Below are positions 1-7,603 of a DNA stretch of 64,000 nucleotides, piece by piece. How positions within the stretch are numbered: position 1 is the stretch's first letter; each line of letters opens with the position of its first letter. The position numbers were made by a program, and so were the translations under genes. This DNA is from CAIKMD01 sp036501365 (GTDB lineage: Bacteria > Pseudomonadota > Alphaproteobacteria > ATCC43930 > CGMCC-115725). The notes beneath the pieces are model-generated. The model was given only the letters and a program-made list of their open reading frames with translations, did no database searches and was not told the origin of the DNA. The stretch spans positions 62,001 through 126,000 of the forward strand of contig DASYAL010000049.1 in the NCBI GenBank assembly GCA_036501365.1, given 5' to 3'.

Positions 1-276
1 GTCTTCAGCGAGCCGGGGCAGACCACGGCCGGAACCTACGTCTTCAACTGGAACGGCCAGACCAACACCGGCGTGCCGCTGCCTGCCGGCGACTACACGC
101 TCAAGATCCAGGCGACCGGGCCAAACGGCACGGCGATCACGCCGACCATCGCTTCGGTCGGCGACGTCTCGGCCGTCGGCGTCCAGAACGGCACGGCGAG
201 CTTCACCATCGGCGACATGACGATCCCGCTCAGCGAGCTCATCACCGTCAATCCCAATCTCGGTCAGACCAATTAA
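1..276 (+). CDS. flgD: Flagellar hook-capping protein FlgD, C-terminal part
   Basis: The reading frame is open from the first base, so the gene begins before the window; 91 C-terminal residues are seen. The pattern of a Trp-Asn-Gly-Gln segment followed by a LPAGDYTL stretch is the FlgD Ig-like/tudor region that precedes the C-terminus in this family. FlgD is the cap that allows hook subunits (FlgE) to polymerise, and the next gene is flgE, 21 bases downstream with its own ribosome binding site, as expected for a flgD-flgE operon. Only the fragment can be judged, so the N-terminal half is unknown. Confidence 0.85.
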   Translation, partial: VFSEPGQTTAGTYVFNWNGQTNTGVPLPAGDYTLKIQATGPNGTAITPTIASVGDVSAVGVQNGTASFTIGDMTIPLSELITVNPNLGQTN

Positions 277-297
277 CGCGATCGCAGGAGAACACTG

Positions 298-1914
298 ATG
301 GGCATTTATGGCGCCCTTTACGCCGCCGTCTCGGGACTCGATGCCAACAGCAATGCGCTGGGCATCATCTCCGACAACATCGCCAACGCGAACACCGTCG
401 GCTACAAGGACACCGGCACCAACTTCTCGACGCTGGTGACCGAGAGCGGCTCGCCCGACCTCTATTCGCCCGGCGGCGTCACCTCGTCACCGCTCTACAA
501 CATCTCCCAGCAAGGCGTGCTGCAGTCGGAATCGTCGCCGACCGACCTCGCGATCTCGGGCGGCGGGTTCTTCGTCGTCAATTCCAACGCCGCGGGCACG
601 GGCACGCTCTCTTATACCCGCGCCGGCGACTTCAATATCGACGCCAATGGCAACCTCGTGAATTCGGCGGGCCAGTTCCTGCAAGGCCAGCCGCTGACGG
701 CGGCGGAAGCAGCGCAGGCCTCGACGGCGAATTTCAATAACATCCTGACAACGACGCAGCCGAACCTGCTCCAGACCATCAATGTCTCGGCAAATGCGGG
801 GACGGCGCAGCCGACCGCGAATGTCAGCCTCGTCGCCAACCTTCCCGCCAACGACCCGTCGACGTCGGAAAGCATGACCGTGCCGGTGTTCGATTCGCTC
901 GGCGTTCAGCACGACATGACGTTGACCTTCAGCCCAGTCGGCGTGCCGGCCGTGCCCTCGACCGTCACCTTCACCCAGGGCGGCGCGGGCTCGCTGGTCG
1001 GCACCGACACTATCTCGACGACCATCGACGGCACGCCTTACGGACCGACCGCAGCCATCGGCGCCACGACGCTTGCCTCTGTCGCCACCGCGCTCAACAC
1101 CACCTTCACAACGGACGGCGTCGGCTATACCGCGAGCGTGGTCGCCGGCAATCTGCAGATCTCCGATCCCGCCGGCAATCCGATCACATCCACCGTCACT
1201 TGTTCCGATCCGACCGTGACCTTCACCGGCGGCGCGCCGGCCAACGGCTCGGTCGCCACCACCGTCCCGAACGAATGGTCGGTCGCCGCCAGCCTGACGA
1301 ATGCCGGCACCTCGACCATCACGATCGCCGGCGGCGAGAACCTCATCAAGTTCAATACCGACGGCACACTCAATAGCGCCGGCACCACGTTCAACACCGC
1401 GAGTGCGCTGACGATCGGCTGGGATCCGGCGGTTTCGGCCGGCACCTCGCCGCAGGTCCTTAGCTTCAACCTCGGCACCAACGGCACGTCGAGCGGGATG
1501 AGCCAGATCGGCACCACCTTCAACGTCGGACAGATCAATCAGGACGGCGTGGCGTTCGGCAATTTCGCCGGCGTGTCGGTCGATCAGAATGGCATCGTCA
1601 CCGCCAATTATGACAACGGCATCAATCGGCCGATCTACATCATCCCGATCTCGACCTTCAACGATGCCGACAAGCTAACGCCGGAGAACGGCAATACCTT
1701 CGCCGAGACGCCCGATTCCGGCCTTCCCGTGCTGCGCCAGGCGGGAACCGGCTCGGCGGGGACGATCGCGCCCTCCTCGCTCGAGGATTCGACCGTCGAT
1801 ATCGCCACCGAGTTCAGCAACCTCATCATCACGCAGCGCGCCTATGAGGCGAATTCGAAGATCATCACCACCGCCGATCAGATGCTCGAGACGCTGATCC
1901 AGGCGAAACAGTAG
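298..1914 (+). CDS. flgE: Flagellar hook protein FlgE
   Basis: This 538-residue protein is the structural subunit of the flagellar hook. The N-terminus (MGIYGALYAAVSGLDANSNA, then SDNIANANTVGYK) is the conserved flagellar rod/hook D0 motif, and the C-terminus (EFSNLIITQRAYEANSKII) is the matching D0 helix. The long Thr/Ser/Gly/Ala-rich middle of about 350 residues corresponds to the exposed D1/D2 domains. The length fits a hook protein better than the shorter rod proteins FlgF or FlgG. An AGGAG at 286-290 fixes the start. It follows flgD and is followed by sciP, the order known from Caulobacter. Confidence 0.93.
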   Translation: MGIYGALYAAVSGLDANSNALGIISDNIANANTVGYKDTGTNFSTLVTESGSPDLYSPGGVTSSPLYNISQQGVLQSESSPTDLAISGGGFFVVNSNAAGTGTLSYTRAGDFNIDANGNLVNSAGQFLQGQPLTAAEAAQASTANFNNILTTTQPNLLQTINVSANAGTAQPTANVSLVANLPANDPSTSESMTVPVFDSLGVQHDMTLTFSPVGVPAVPSTVTFTQGGAGSLVGTDTISTTIDGTPYGPTAAIGATTLASVATALNTTFTTDGVGYTASVVAGNLQISDPAGNPITSTVTCSDPTVTFTGGAPANGSVATTVPNEWSVAASLTNAGTSTITIAGGENLIKFNTDGTLNSAGTTFNTASALTIGWDPAVSAGTSPQVLSFNLGTNGTSSGMSQIGTTFNVGQINQDGVAFGNFAGVSVDQNGIVTANYDNGINRPIYIIPISTFNDADKLTPENGNTFAETPDSGLPVLRQAGTGSAGTIAPSSLEDSTVDIATEFSNLIITQRAYEANSKIITTADQMLETLIQAKQ

Positions 1915-2006
1915 GCGCGGTGACAGCCGCAGCCCTTGGAGGGGCTGAGAATGGCAGAATACCGACAGGATTTTAGGTAAACGTATCAAAGCGTTAACCA
2001 TAGAAT

Positions 2007-2021
2007 TTAGGGCTTTTTTAA
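2007..2021 (+). promoter_or_regulatory. CtrA-like box upstream of sciP
   Basis: TTAG-N7-TTAA matches the CtrA full site TTAA-N7-TTAA at seven of eight fixed positions and lies 27 bases before the sciP start. In Caulobacter sciP is activated by CtrA, which fits. The local sequence is AT-richer than its surroundings. A single near-match could arise by chance, so this is tentative. Confidence 0.4.
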
Positions 2022-2047
2022 AAGGGGCACCGGTAGAGTCCGACGCC

Positions 2048-2386
2048 ATGCAGCAGACCAAAGCGACCACCCCGTTGAGCCCCACGGCTCAACCCCAGCC
2101 GCACGAGCCTGAGACTGCGGAGTGGCTTCTCGATATCGCCTCGGGCGTGAGTCTCGAGAGCCTTCCGCCGCCTGAGACGAAGCGTTGGGTCATCCGTCGC
2201 AAGGCCGAGGTCGTTGCCGCGGTGCGCGCCGGCATCTTGACCCTCGAAGAGGCATGCGCGCGCTACACCCTCTCGGTCGAGGAATTCCTGTCCTGGCAGC
2301 GCCTCGTCGACAGTCACGGCCTTCCGGGCTTGCGCGTGACGCGGCTGCAGGATTATCGCGCGATGGATCGCAGCGGCGAGCGTTGA
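2048..2386 (+). CDS. sciP: CtrA inhibitor SciP (DUF1153 family)
   Basis: This 112-residue protein carries the SciP/DUF1153 core: LPPPETKRWVIRRKAEVVAA, then LTLEEACARYTLSVEEFLSW, ending in the GLPGLRVTRLQDYR element. SciP is a small helix-turn-helix protein that binds CtrA and DNA and represses CtrA-activated promoters in swarmer cells. The conserved core begins near residue 40; the first 35 residues are Pro/Gln/Thr-rich and probably disordered. Its position between flgE and fliF is the same as in Caulobacter, which strengthens the call. An alternative minimal name would be DUF1153 family HTH protein. Confidence 0.9.
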   Translation: MQQTKATTPLSPTAQPQPHEPETAEWLLDIASGVSLESLPPPETKRWVIRRKAEVVAAVRAGILTLEEACARYTLSVEEFLSWQRLVDSHGLPGLRVTRLQDYRAMDRSGER

Positions 2387-2438
2387 GCTGCGGCGCTCGC
2401 GCAATGCGGCACGGCGCCCGGCAAAATCTGCCGCCCCC

Positions 2439-2453
2439 TTAACGCTCTATTCA
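2439..2453 (+). promoter_or_regulatory. CtrA-like box upstream of fliF
   Basis: TTAA-N7-TTCA is one mismatch from the CtrA site and lies about 60 bases before the fliF start, between sciP and fliF. The Caulobacter fliF operon is a class II flagellar operon activated directly by CtrA, so a CtrA site is expected here. The 127-base gap between sciP and fliF leaves room for a separate promoter. Confidence 0.5.
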
Positions 2454-2513
2454 CCCAACCGCTCTTAGTCTCGGCATCGGGCATTTTTTGCCTGGATCGC
2501 CCAGTCAAGGACG

Positions 2514-4163
2514 GTGACGGTGAACGGTTTTTTTCAGCTTCTACGGAATCTCGGCCCGGCGCGGCTGCTGTCGATCGTCTTGATCACGGCCGGCACGATC
2601 GCGTTCTTCTACTACCTCGCCGCGAAGGTCAACACCCCCGAGATGGGGCTGCTCTTCAGCGATCTCGATCTCAAGGATAGCGGGGACATCGTCCAGAAGC
2701 TCGAGGGCATGAACGAGCCCTACGAGCTGCGCGATCAAGGCGCGCAGGTTCTTGTTCCCGTCAACGACGTGATGAAGCTGCGCATGTCGCTCGCCGCACA
2801 AGGCCTGCCGCAAGGCGGCTCGATCGGCTACGAGATCTTCGACAAGACCGACCAGTTCGGTCCCTCGCAATTCGTCGAGAACATCAACCAGCTGCGCGCC
2901 CTCGAAGGCGAGCTCGAGCGCACCATCGATTCGCTGGACGTCGTGCAGTCGGCGCGCGTCCACCTTGTCCTGCCCCAGCGCGAGCTGTTCTCGCGCGAGC
3001 GCCAGGAAGCGACGGCCTCGATCGTCTTGAAGCTGCGCGGCGCGCAGCAGCTCTCGAGCGGCCAGGTCGCCGCGATCCAGCATCTCGTCGCCGCGGCGGT
3101 TCCGGGCCTCGCCCCCAACCACGTCTCGATCGTCGACGACCAAGGCACGCTGCTCGCGCGCGGCGACGGCGACGCCGCCGACGCCCTTACCTCGTCCAAC
3201 GCCGAGGAGATGCGCGTCAATTACGAGAGCCGCATGGCGAAGAACGTCCAGCAATTGCTGGAGCGCTCGGTCGGTCCCGGCAAGGCGCGGGTCGACGTCC
3301 ATGCCGATATGGATTTCGACCGCATCACCACCAATTCCGAGAGCTACGATCCCGACAGCCAAGTCGTGCGCTCGACCCAGACCGACAACCAGAGCGACGA
3401 CAGCGGCACCAGCGGCGCGCCGGTCTCGGTCACGACCAACCTGCCCAACGGTCAGACCGCGCCCGGCAACAACAACGCCAACAACAACAAGCAGACCAAG
3501 AGCACGCACAATCAGGAAACCATCAATTACGAGATCAGCAAGACCGTCAAGAACCAGGTCAGCGATCAGGGCACGGTGAAGCGCCTCTCGGTCGCCGTCC
3601 TCGTCGACGGCACGACCGCGGCCGGAGCCGACGGCAAGAAAACCTATCAGCCGCGCTCGGCCGACGAGATCAAGCAGCTCACGGCGCTGGTGCGCTCGGC
3701 CGTCGGCTACGACGAGAAGCGCGGCGACAGCGTCGAGGTCGTGAACATGCCCTTCGCCGGCGTCGACGAGCCGCCGCCGCCCGCGCCGGTGTGGAACATC
3801 ATGGGTCTCGACAAAGCCGATCTCATCCATATCGGCGAGACGGGCGGTGTCGCCCTGGTCGGCCTCGTCATCCTGCTCGTGATCATACGGCCGATGATCG
3901 CCCGCTTCCTCGACACCGCGAAGGACATGGCGGCGAATTCGATCGTGCCGGCGCTCGCTCCGCCGAGCGGACCGACGGGGGCGCTGCAGCTGACAAACAC
4001 CGGCACCGCCGTCGCGCCCGCCAACAGCGGCGAGATGATCGATATCGGCCAGGTCGAAGGCCGCGTCGCCGCCTCGAGCATGAAGAAGATCGGCGAGATC
4101 GTCGAGAAACATCCGGACGAAGCCGTCGCGATCGTCCGGAGCTGGATGTACCAGGAAAATTAA
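2514..4163 (+). CDS. fliF: Flagellar MS-ring protein FliF
   Basis: This 549-residue protein forms the MS ring that anchors the flagellar basal body in the inner membrane. A first membrane segment lies at about residues 18-38 (rich in I, L, F, Y) and a second at about 440-465 (GGVALVGLVILLVIIRPMI). Between them are the YscJ/FliF ring-building domain (LPQGGSIGYEIFDK and LVLPQRELFSRE) and a Gln/Asn/Thr-rich loop around residues 290-340. The C-terminus is the FliG-binding tail. The start is GTG: an AAGGA at 2507-2511 would serve either GTG 2514 or, with better spacing, GTG 2520. It heads the fliF-G-H-N-flbD-flhA series. Confidence 0.93.
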   Translation: MTVNGFFQLLRNLGPARLLSIVLITAGTIAFFYYLAAKVNTPEMGLLFSDLDLKDSGDIVQKLEGMNEPYELRDQGAQVLVPVNDVMKLRMSLAAQGLPQGGSIGYEIFDKTDQFGPSQFVENINQLRALEGELERTIDSLDVVQSARVHLVLPQRELFSRERQEATASIVLKLRGAQQLSSGQVAAIQHLVAAAVPGLAPNHVSIVDDQGTLLARGDGDAADALTSSNAEEMRVNYESRMAKNVQQLLERSVGPGKARVDVHADMDFDRITTNSESYDPDSQVVRSTQTDNQSDDSGTSGAPVSVTTNLPNGQTAPGNNNANNNKQTKSTHNQETINYEISKTVKNQVSDQGTVKRLSVAVLVDGTTAAGADGKKTYQPRSADEIKQLTALVRSAVGYDEKRGDSVEVVNMPFAGVDEPPPPAPVWNIMGLDKADLIHIGETGGVALVGLVILLVIIRPMIARFLDTAKDMAANSIVPALAPPSGPTGALQLTNTGTAVAPANSGEMIDIGQVEGRVAASSMKKIGEIVEKHPDEAVAIVRSWMYQEN

Positions 4164-4181
4164 GGGCAGAGGCAAGGCGCG

Positions 4182-5198
4182 ATGAAGGTTCGTGAGGATT
4201 ACCGCACACTGAGCGGCGCCGAGAGGGCCGCGATCCTGATGCTGTCGCTCGGCGAAGAGCACTCGACCCGCCTCTTTGCCCTGATGGACGAGGAGGAGAT
4301 CAAGGAGATTTCCGCCTGCATGGCGAATCTCGGCACGGTCTCGGCCACCATCGTCGAGCGCCTGTTCGTCGATTTCGCCGACCAGATCTCGGCGACCGGA
4401 TCGCTGATCGGCACGCATGAAAGCACCGAGCGCCTGCTCGCCAAGGTGCTGGGCGCGGACAAGGTCGCGTCGATCATGGAAGAGATCCGCGGTCCCGCCG
4501 GCCGGACGATGTGGGACAAGCTCGGCAACGTCAACGAATCCGTGCTCGCCAATTATCTTAAGAACGAATATCCGCAGACCGTCGCGGTCGTGCTGTCGAA
4601 GATCAAGTCCGACCATTCCGGCCGCGTGCTGACGCAGCTGCCCGAGAGCTTCGCGATGGAAGTCATCATGCGCATGCTGCGCATGGAGGCGGTGCAAAAA
4701 GAGGTGCTCGACGACGTCGAGCGCACACTCCGCAACGAGTTCTTCACCAGCCTCGCCCGCACCAACCGCCGCGACGCGCACGAGCTGATCGCCGAGATCT
4801 TCAACAGCCTCGACCGCAACACCGAGACGCGCTTCCTCGCCGCGCTCGAGGAGCGCAACCGCGACAGCGCCGAGCGCATCAAAAGCCTCATGTTCACCTT
4901 CGAGGATCTGCAAAAGCTCGACAGCGGCGCGATCCAGCAGGTGCTGCGCGCCGCCGAGAAGGAGAAAATCCCGGTGGCGCTCAAGGGCGCGTCCGATCCG
5001 CTCAAGGACCTGTTCTTCTCGAACATGTCGGAGCGCGCCGGCAAGCTCTTGCGCGAAGAGATCGCCGGCATGGGCCCGGTGCGCCTCAAGGACGTCGAGG
5101 AGGCGCAGAGCTACCTGGTCTCGGTCGCGAAAGACCTCGCGGCGCGCGGCGAGATCATCATCTCCGACGGCAGCGCCGAAGACGAGCTGGTGTACTGA
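4182..5198 (+). CDS. fliG: Flagellar motor switch protein FliG
   Basis: This 338-residue rotor protein couples the MS ring to the C ring and interacts with the stator. The N-domain (LSGAERAAILMLSLGEE), the middle domain with the EYPQTVAVVL motif, and the C-domain with MFTFEDLQKLDSGAIQQVLR are all present, and the length is standard. The usual EHPQT motif here has Tyr in place of His. The gene starts 18 bases after fliF and is followed 10 bases later by fliH, consistent with one operon. Confidence 0.95.
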   Translation: MKVREDYRTLSGAERAAILMLSLGEEHSTRLFALMDEEEIKEISACMANLGTVSATIVERLFVDFADQISATGSLIGTHESTERLLAKVLGADKVASIMEEIRGPAGRTMWDKLGNVNESVLANYLKNEYPQTVAVVLSKIKSDHSGRVLTQLPESFAMEVIMRMLRMEAVQKEVLDDVERTLRNEFFTSLARTNRRDAHELIAEIFNSLDRNTETRFLAALEERNRDSAERIKSLMFTFEDLQKLDSGAIQQVLRAAEKEKIPVALKGASDPLKDLFFSNMSERAGKLLREEIAGMGPVRLKDVEEAQSYLVSVAKDLAARGEIIISDGSAEDELVY

Positions 5199-5208
5199 GG
5201 CGCGAGCG

Positions 5209-5871
5209 ATGGTCATGCCCGAGAAATTCACCTTCGACGTTTCCTTCGACCATCTCGGCGCCTCGTCGGCGCGCGCGCTCGCCGAGCGCCGCTTCACCCG
5301 CGGCGAGCTCGAGGCGACGCGCGCCGCCGCCCTCGCCGAAGGCCAGGCCACGGGTCTCGCCGAAGCGGCGAAATCGGTGGAATCGCTTACCGCGCAATCG
5401 CTCGCGGCGATCGCGCAAGGTGTCGCCGCGCTGCTCGTGGCGCAGGACGCCTCGACCGCCGACACGCAGCGCCGCGCGATCGGGGCGATGCAGACCATCC
5501 TCGCGAAGCTCGTCCCTTCTCTCGCCGCCCGCAACCCGGCCGGCGAGGTCGAAGCCTTCGCCGCCAAATGCCTGCACGAGGCGATCGACGAGCCGCGCGT
5601 CGTGCTGCGCGTCGCCGCCGAGGTCTACGAGCCGCTGCGCGAGCGGCTCGACGCGCTCGCCGCCTCGGCCGGCTATGCCGGCCGCATCGTGCTCTTGAGC
5701 GACGATGCGCTGGTCACCGGCGATGCCCGCATCGAATGGGCCGACGGAGGCGCCGACCGCAATCTCGCCGAGCAGTGCGCACAAATCGAAGCGCTGCTCG
5801 AGCGCCGCCGTGATCCGGCCGCCGCGCCGACCCCGGCCGACGCCGCCACCCCGAACCCGCTTTCCGCGTGA
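5209..5871 (+). CDS. fliH: Flagellar export ATPase regulator FliH
   Basis: The 220-residue protein has the FliH-like layout: an Ala/Glu-rich helical N-terminal half (residues about 20-110) and a C-terminal stator-like domain ending near the ARIEWADGGADRN stretch, where a Trp-Ala-Asp-Gly-Gly motif is typical. FliH binds the ATPase FliI and brings it to the export gate. Sequence conservation in this family is low, so position between fliG and fliN carries much of the weight. The C-terminal 20 residues are Ala/Pro-rich and variable. Confidence 0.85.
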   Translation: MVMPEKFTFDVSFDHLGASSARALAERRFTRGELEATRAAALAEGQATGLAEAAKSVESLTAQSLAAIAQGVAALLVAQDASTADTQRRAIGAMQTILAKLVPSLAARNPAGEVEAFAAKCLHEAIDEPRVVLRVAAEVYEPLRERLDALAASAGYAGRIVLLSDDALVTGDARIEWADGGADRNLAEQCAQIEALLERRRDPAAAPTPADAATPNPLSA

Positions 5872-5882
5872 GGAGATAAAGA

Positions 5883-6212
5883 ATGGCCGACGAAAAGCCG
5901 AACATGCCGCTAAACGAGCTCGAAGGCTCGCAGCAGGAGCCGCAACCCGAGGCGAAGCCGCAAAGCGCCAAGGATCTCGAGGCGGTCTACGACATCCCGG
6001 TGCAGATCTCGGCGGTGCTCGGCCGCGCCAACATGCAGGTCAGCCAGCTCCTGAAGCTCGGCCGAGGCGCCGTGGTCGAGCTCGACCGCAAGGTCGGCGA
6101 AGCGATCGACATCTACGTCAACAACCGGCTCGTGGCGCGCGGCGAAGTCGTCGTCGTCGACGAGCGTCTCGGCGTGACCATGACGGAAATCGTCAAGGCG
6201 GACCGCGCCTGA
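5883..6212 (+). CDS. fliN: Flagellar motor switch protein FliN
   Basis: This 109-residue protein forms the lower C ring. After a Pro/Gln/Glu-rich leader of about 30 residues comes the SpoA/FliN domain: VYDIPVQISAVLGRANMQVS, the LKLGRGAVVELDR turn, and the VNNRLVARGEVVVVDERLGV strand pair. A GAGGAG eight bases upstream supports the ATG. It lies in the fliF-G-H-N series and is followed 27 bases later by flbD. Confidence 0.95.
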   Translation: MADEKPNMPLNELEGSQQEPQPEAKPQSAKDLEAVYDIPVQISAVLGRANMQVSQLLKLGRGAVVELDRKVGEAIDIYVNNRLVARGEVVVVDERLGVTMTEIVKADRA

Positions 6213-6239
6213 TCGGCGCGCGTGTGAAGGAAGGATAAC

Positions 6240-7577
6240 ATGCGTCTCCTCATTCTCGGACCGCTCGACGGCCATTTCAGCACTGCCGGCAAAATCGCGC
6301 TGACGCGCGGCGCCGCAGTCGCCCATGCCGACGACATCGACCAAGGCCTCGCCGCGCTGCGCGGCGGCCAGGGCGCCGATCTCCTGATGATGGATGTGAA
6401 GCTCGACATCGCGCGGATGATCGAGAGCCTGAAGCAGGAGCGCATCTTCGTCCCGATCGTCGCCTGCGGCATCGGCAACGACGCCGAGGCCGCGGTGCGC
6501 GCCATCAAGGCCGGTGCCAAGGAATACATCCCCCTGCCGCCCGACGCCGAGCTGATCGCCGCGGTGCTGCAGGCGGTCTCGACCGACAGCCACGCCCTCA
6601 TCTATCGCGACCCGGCGATGGAGAAGCTCGTGCGCCTCGCCGAGCAGGTCGCGCCGTCGGAAGCGTCGATCCTCGTCACCGGCGAAAGCGGCACCGGCAA
6701 GGAGGTGCTGGCGCGCTATATCCACCGCAAAAGCAAACGCGCCAAGGCGCCGTTCATCTCGGTCAACTGCGCGGCAATCCCCGAGAACCTCCTCGAAAGC
6801 GAGCTCTTCGGCCACGAGAAAGGCGCGTTCACCGGCGCCGTCGCCCGCCGCATCGGCAAATTCGAGGAAGCGAACGGCGGCACGCTGCTCCTGGACGAGA
6901 TCAGCGAGATGCATCCGCGGCTCCAGGCGAAGCTCTTGCGCGCGATCCAGGAGCGCGAGATCGATCGCGTCGGCGGCACGCAGCCGATCAAGGTCGATAT
7001 CCGGCTCATCGCCACCTCGAACCGCGATCTCGAGGCCGAGGCGCGCAAGGGCACGTTCCGCGAAGACCTCTACTTCCGCCTCAACGTCGTCAACACCCAT
7101 GTGCCGCCGCTGCGCGAGCGGCCGAAGGACGTCGAGTACCTCGCCGATTTCTTCGCGAAGAAATACGCCGAGATGAACGCCTTGCCGCAGCGTCGGCTCT
7201 CCGCCGCGCTGCGCGAGCGGCTGGTGCAGCATGCCTGGCGCGGCAACGTCCGGGAATTGGAGAACGCGATGCATCGCGCCGTGCTCCTCGCCCATGGCGA
7301 GGAAATCGGCCCCGAGGCGATCGTGCTGCCGAGCACCAAGGCCGCCACCGAGACCGATACCGCCGCCGGCGCGCGCGGCGGCCTCGTCGGCCGCACCGTC
7401 GCCGACGTCGAGCGCGATCTCATCCTCGAGACGTTGCAGCATTGCCTCGGCAACCGCACCCATGCCGCGAACATCCTCGGCATCTCGATCCGCACCTTGC
7501 GCAACAAGCTGCAGCTATACCGTCAGGAAGGCCTCGCCGTGCCATTGCCGAGCGAAGCCGAACGCGCGACCGCGTGA
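6240..7577 (+). CDS. flbD: Sigma-54-dependent flagellar regulator FlbD
   Basis: This 445-residue NtrC-family activator switches on sigma-54-dependent late flagellar genes. Domains: an N-terminal receiver-like domain (1-120), the AAA+ domain with Walker A GESGTGKE, the sigma-54-contact loop GAFTGA, Walker B GGTLLLDEI and the arginine region FREDLYFRLNV, and a C-terminal Fis-type helix-turn-helix (THAANILGISIRTLRNKL). The receiver keeps Asp52 (LLMMDVKLD) but lacks the paired acidic residues normally near the N-terminus, where it reads LILGPLDG; this is in line with FlbD of Caulobacter, which is controlled by FliX rather than by a clear kinase. No fliX is visible here. AAGGAAGG precedes the ATG. 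Confidence 0.92.
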   Translation: MRLLILGPLDGHFSTAGKIALTRGAAVAHADDIDQGLAALRGGQGADLLMMDVKLDIARMIESLKQERIFVPIVACGIGNDAEAAVRAIKAGAKEYIPLPPDAELIAAVLQAVSTDSHALIYRDPAMEKLVRLAEQVAPSEASILVTGESGTGKEVLARYIHRKSKRAKAPFISVNCAAIPENLLESELFGHEKGAFTGAVARRIGKFEEANGGTLLLDEISEMHPRLQAKLLRAIQEREIDRVGGTQPIKVDIRLIATSNRDLEAEARKGTFREDLYFRLNVVNTHVPPLRERPKDVEYLADFFAKKYAEMNALPQRRLSAALRERLVQHAWRGNVRELENAMHRAVLLAHGEEIGPEAIVLPSTKAATETDTAAGARGGLVGRTVADVERDLILETLQHCLGNRTHAANILGISIRTLRNKLQLYRQEGLAVPLPSEAERATA

Positions 7578-7603
7578 GGATTGGCACCACCCGATGATGC
7601 GCC

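Noticed and set aside
1929..1944. AGCCC/GGGCT hairpin after flgE as terminator
   Set aside because: A five-base stem without a T-tract is too weak.
2541..5567. Open frame of about 1000 codons antisense to fliF and fliG
   Set aside because: It is the complement of clearly real flagellar genes, is made of Arg/Asp/Leu-rich low-complexity sequence typical of GC-rich shadow frames, and has no family motif.
7580..7603. TTGGCACC as a possible sigma-54 promoter before flhA
   Set aside because: The -24 part fits, but the -12 GC is not at the required ten-base spacing and the gap is only 26 bases inside an operon.
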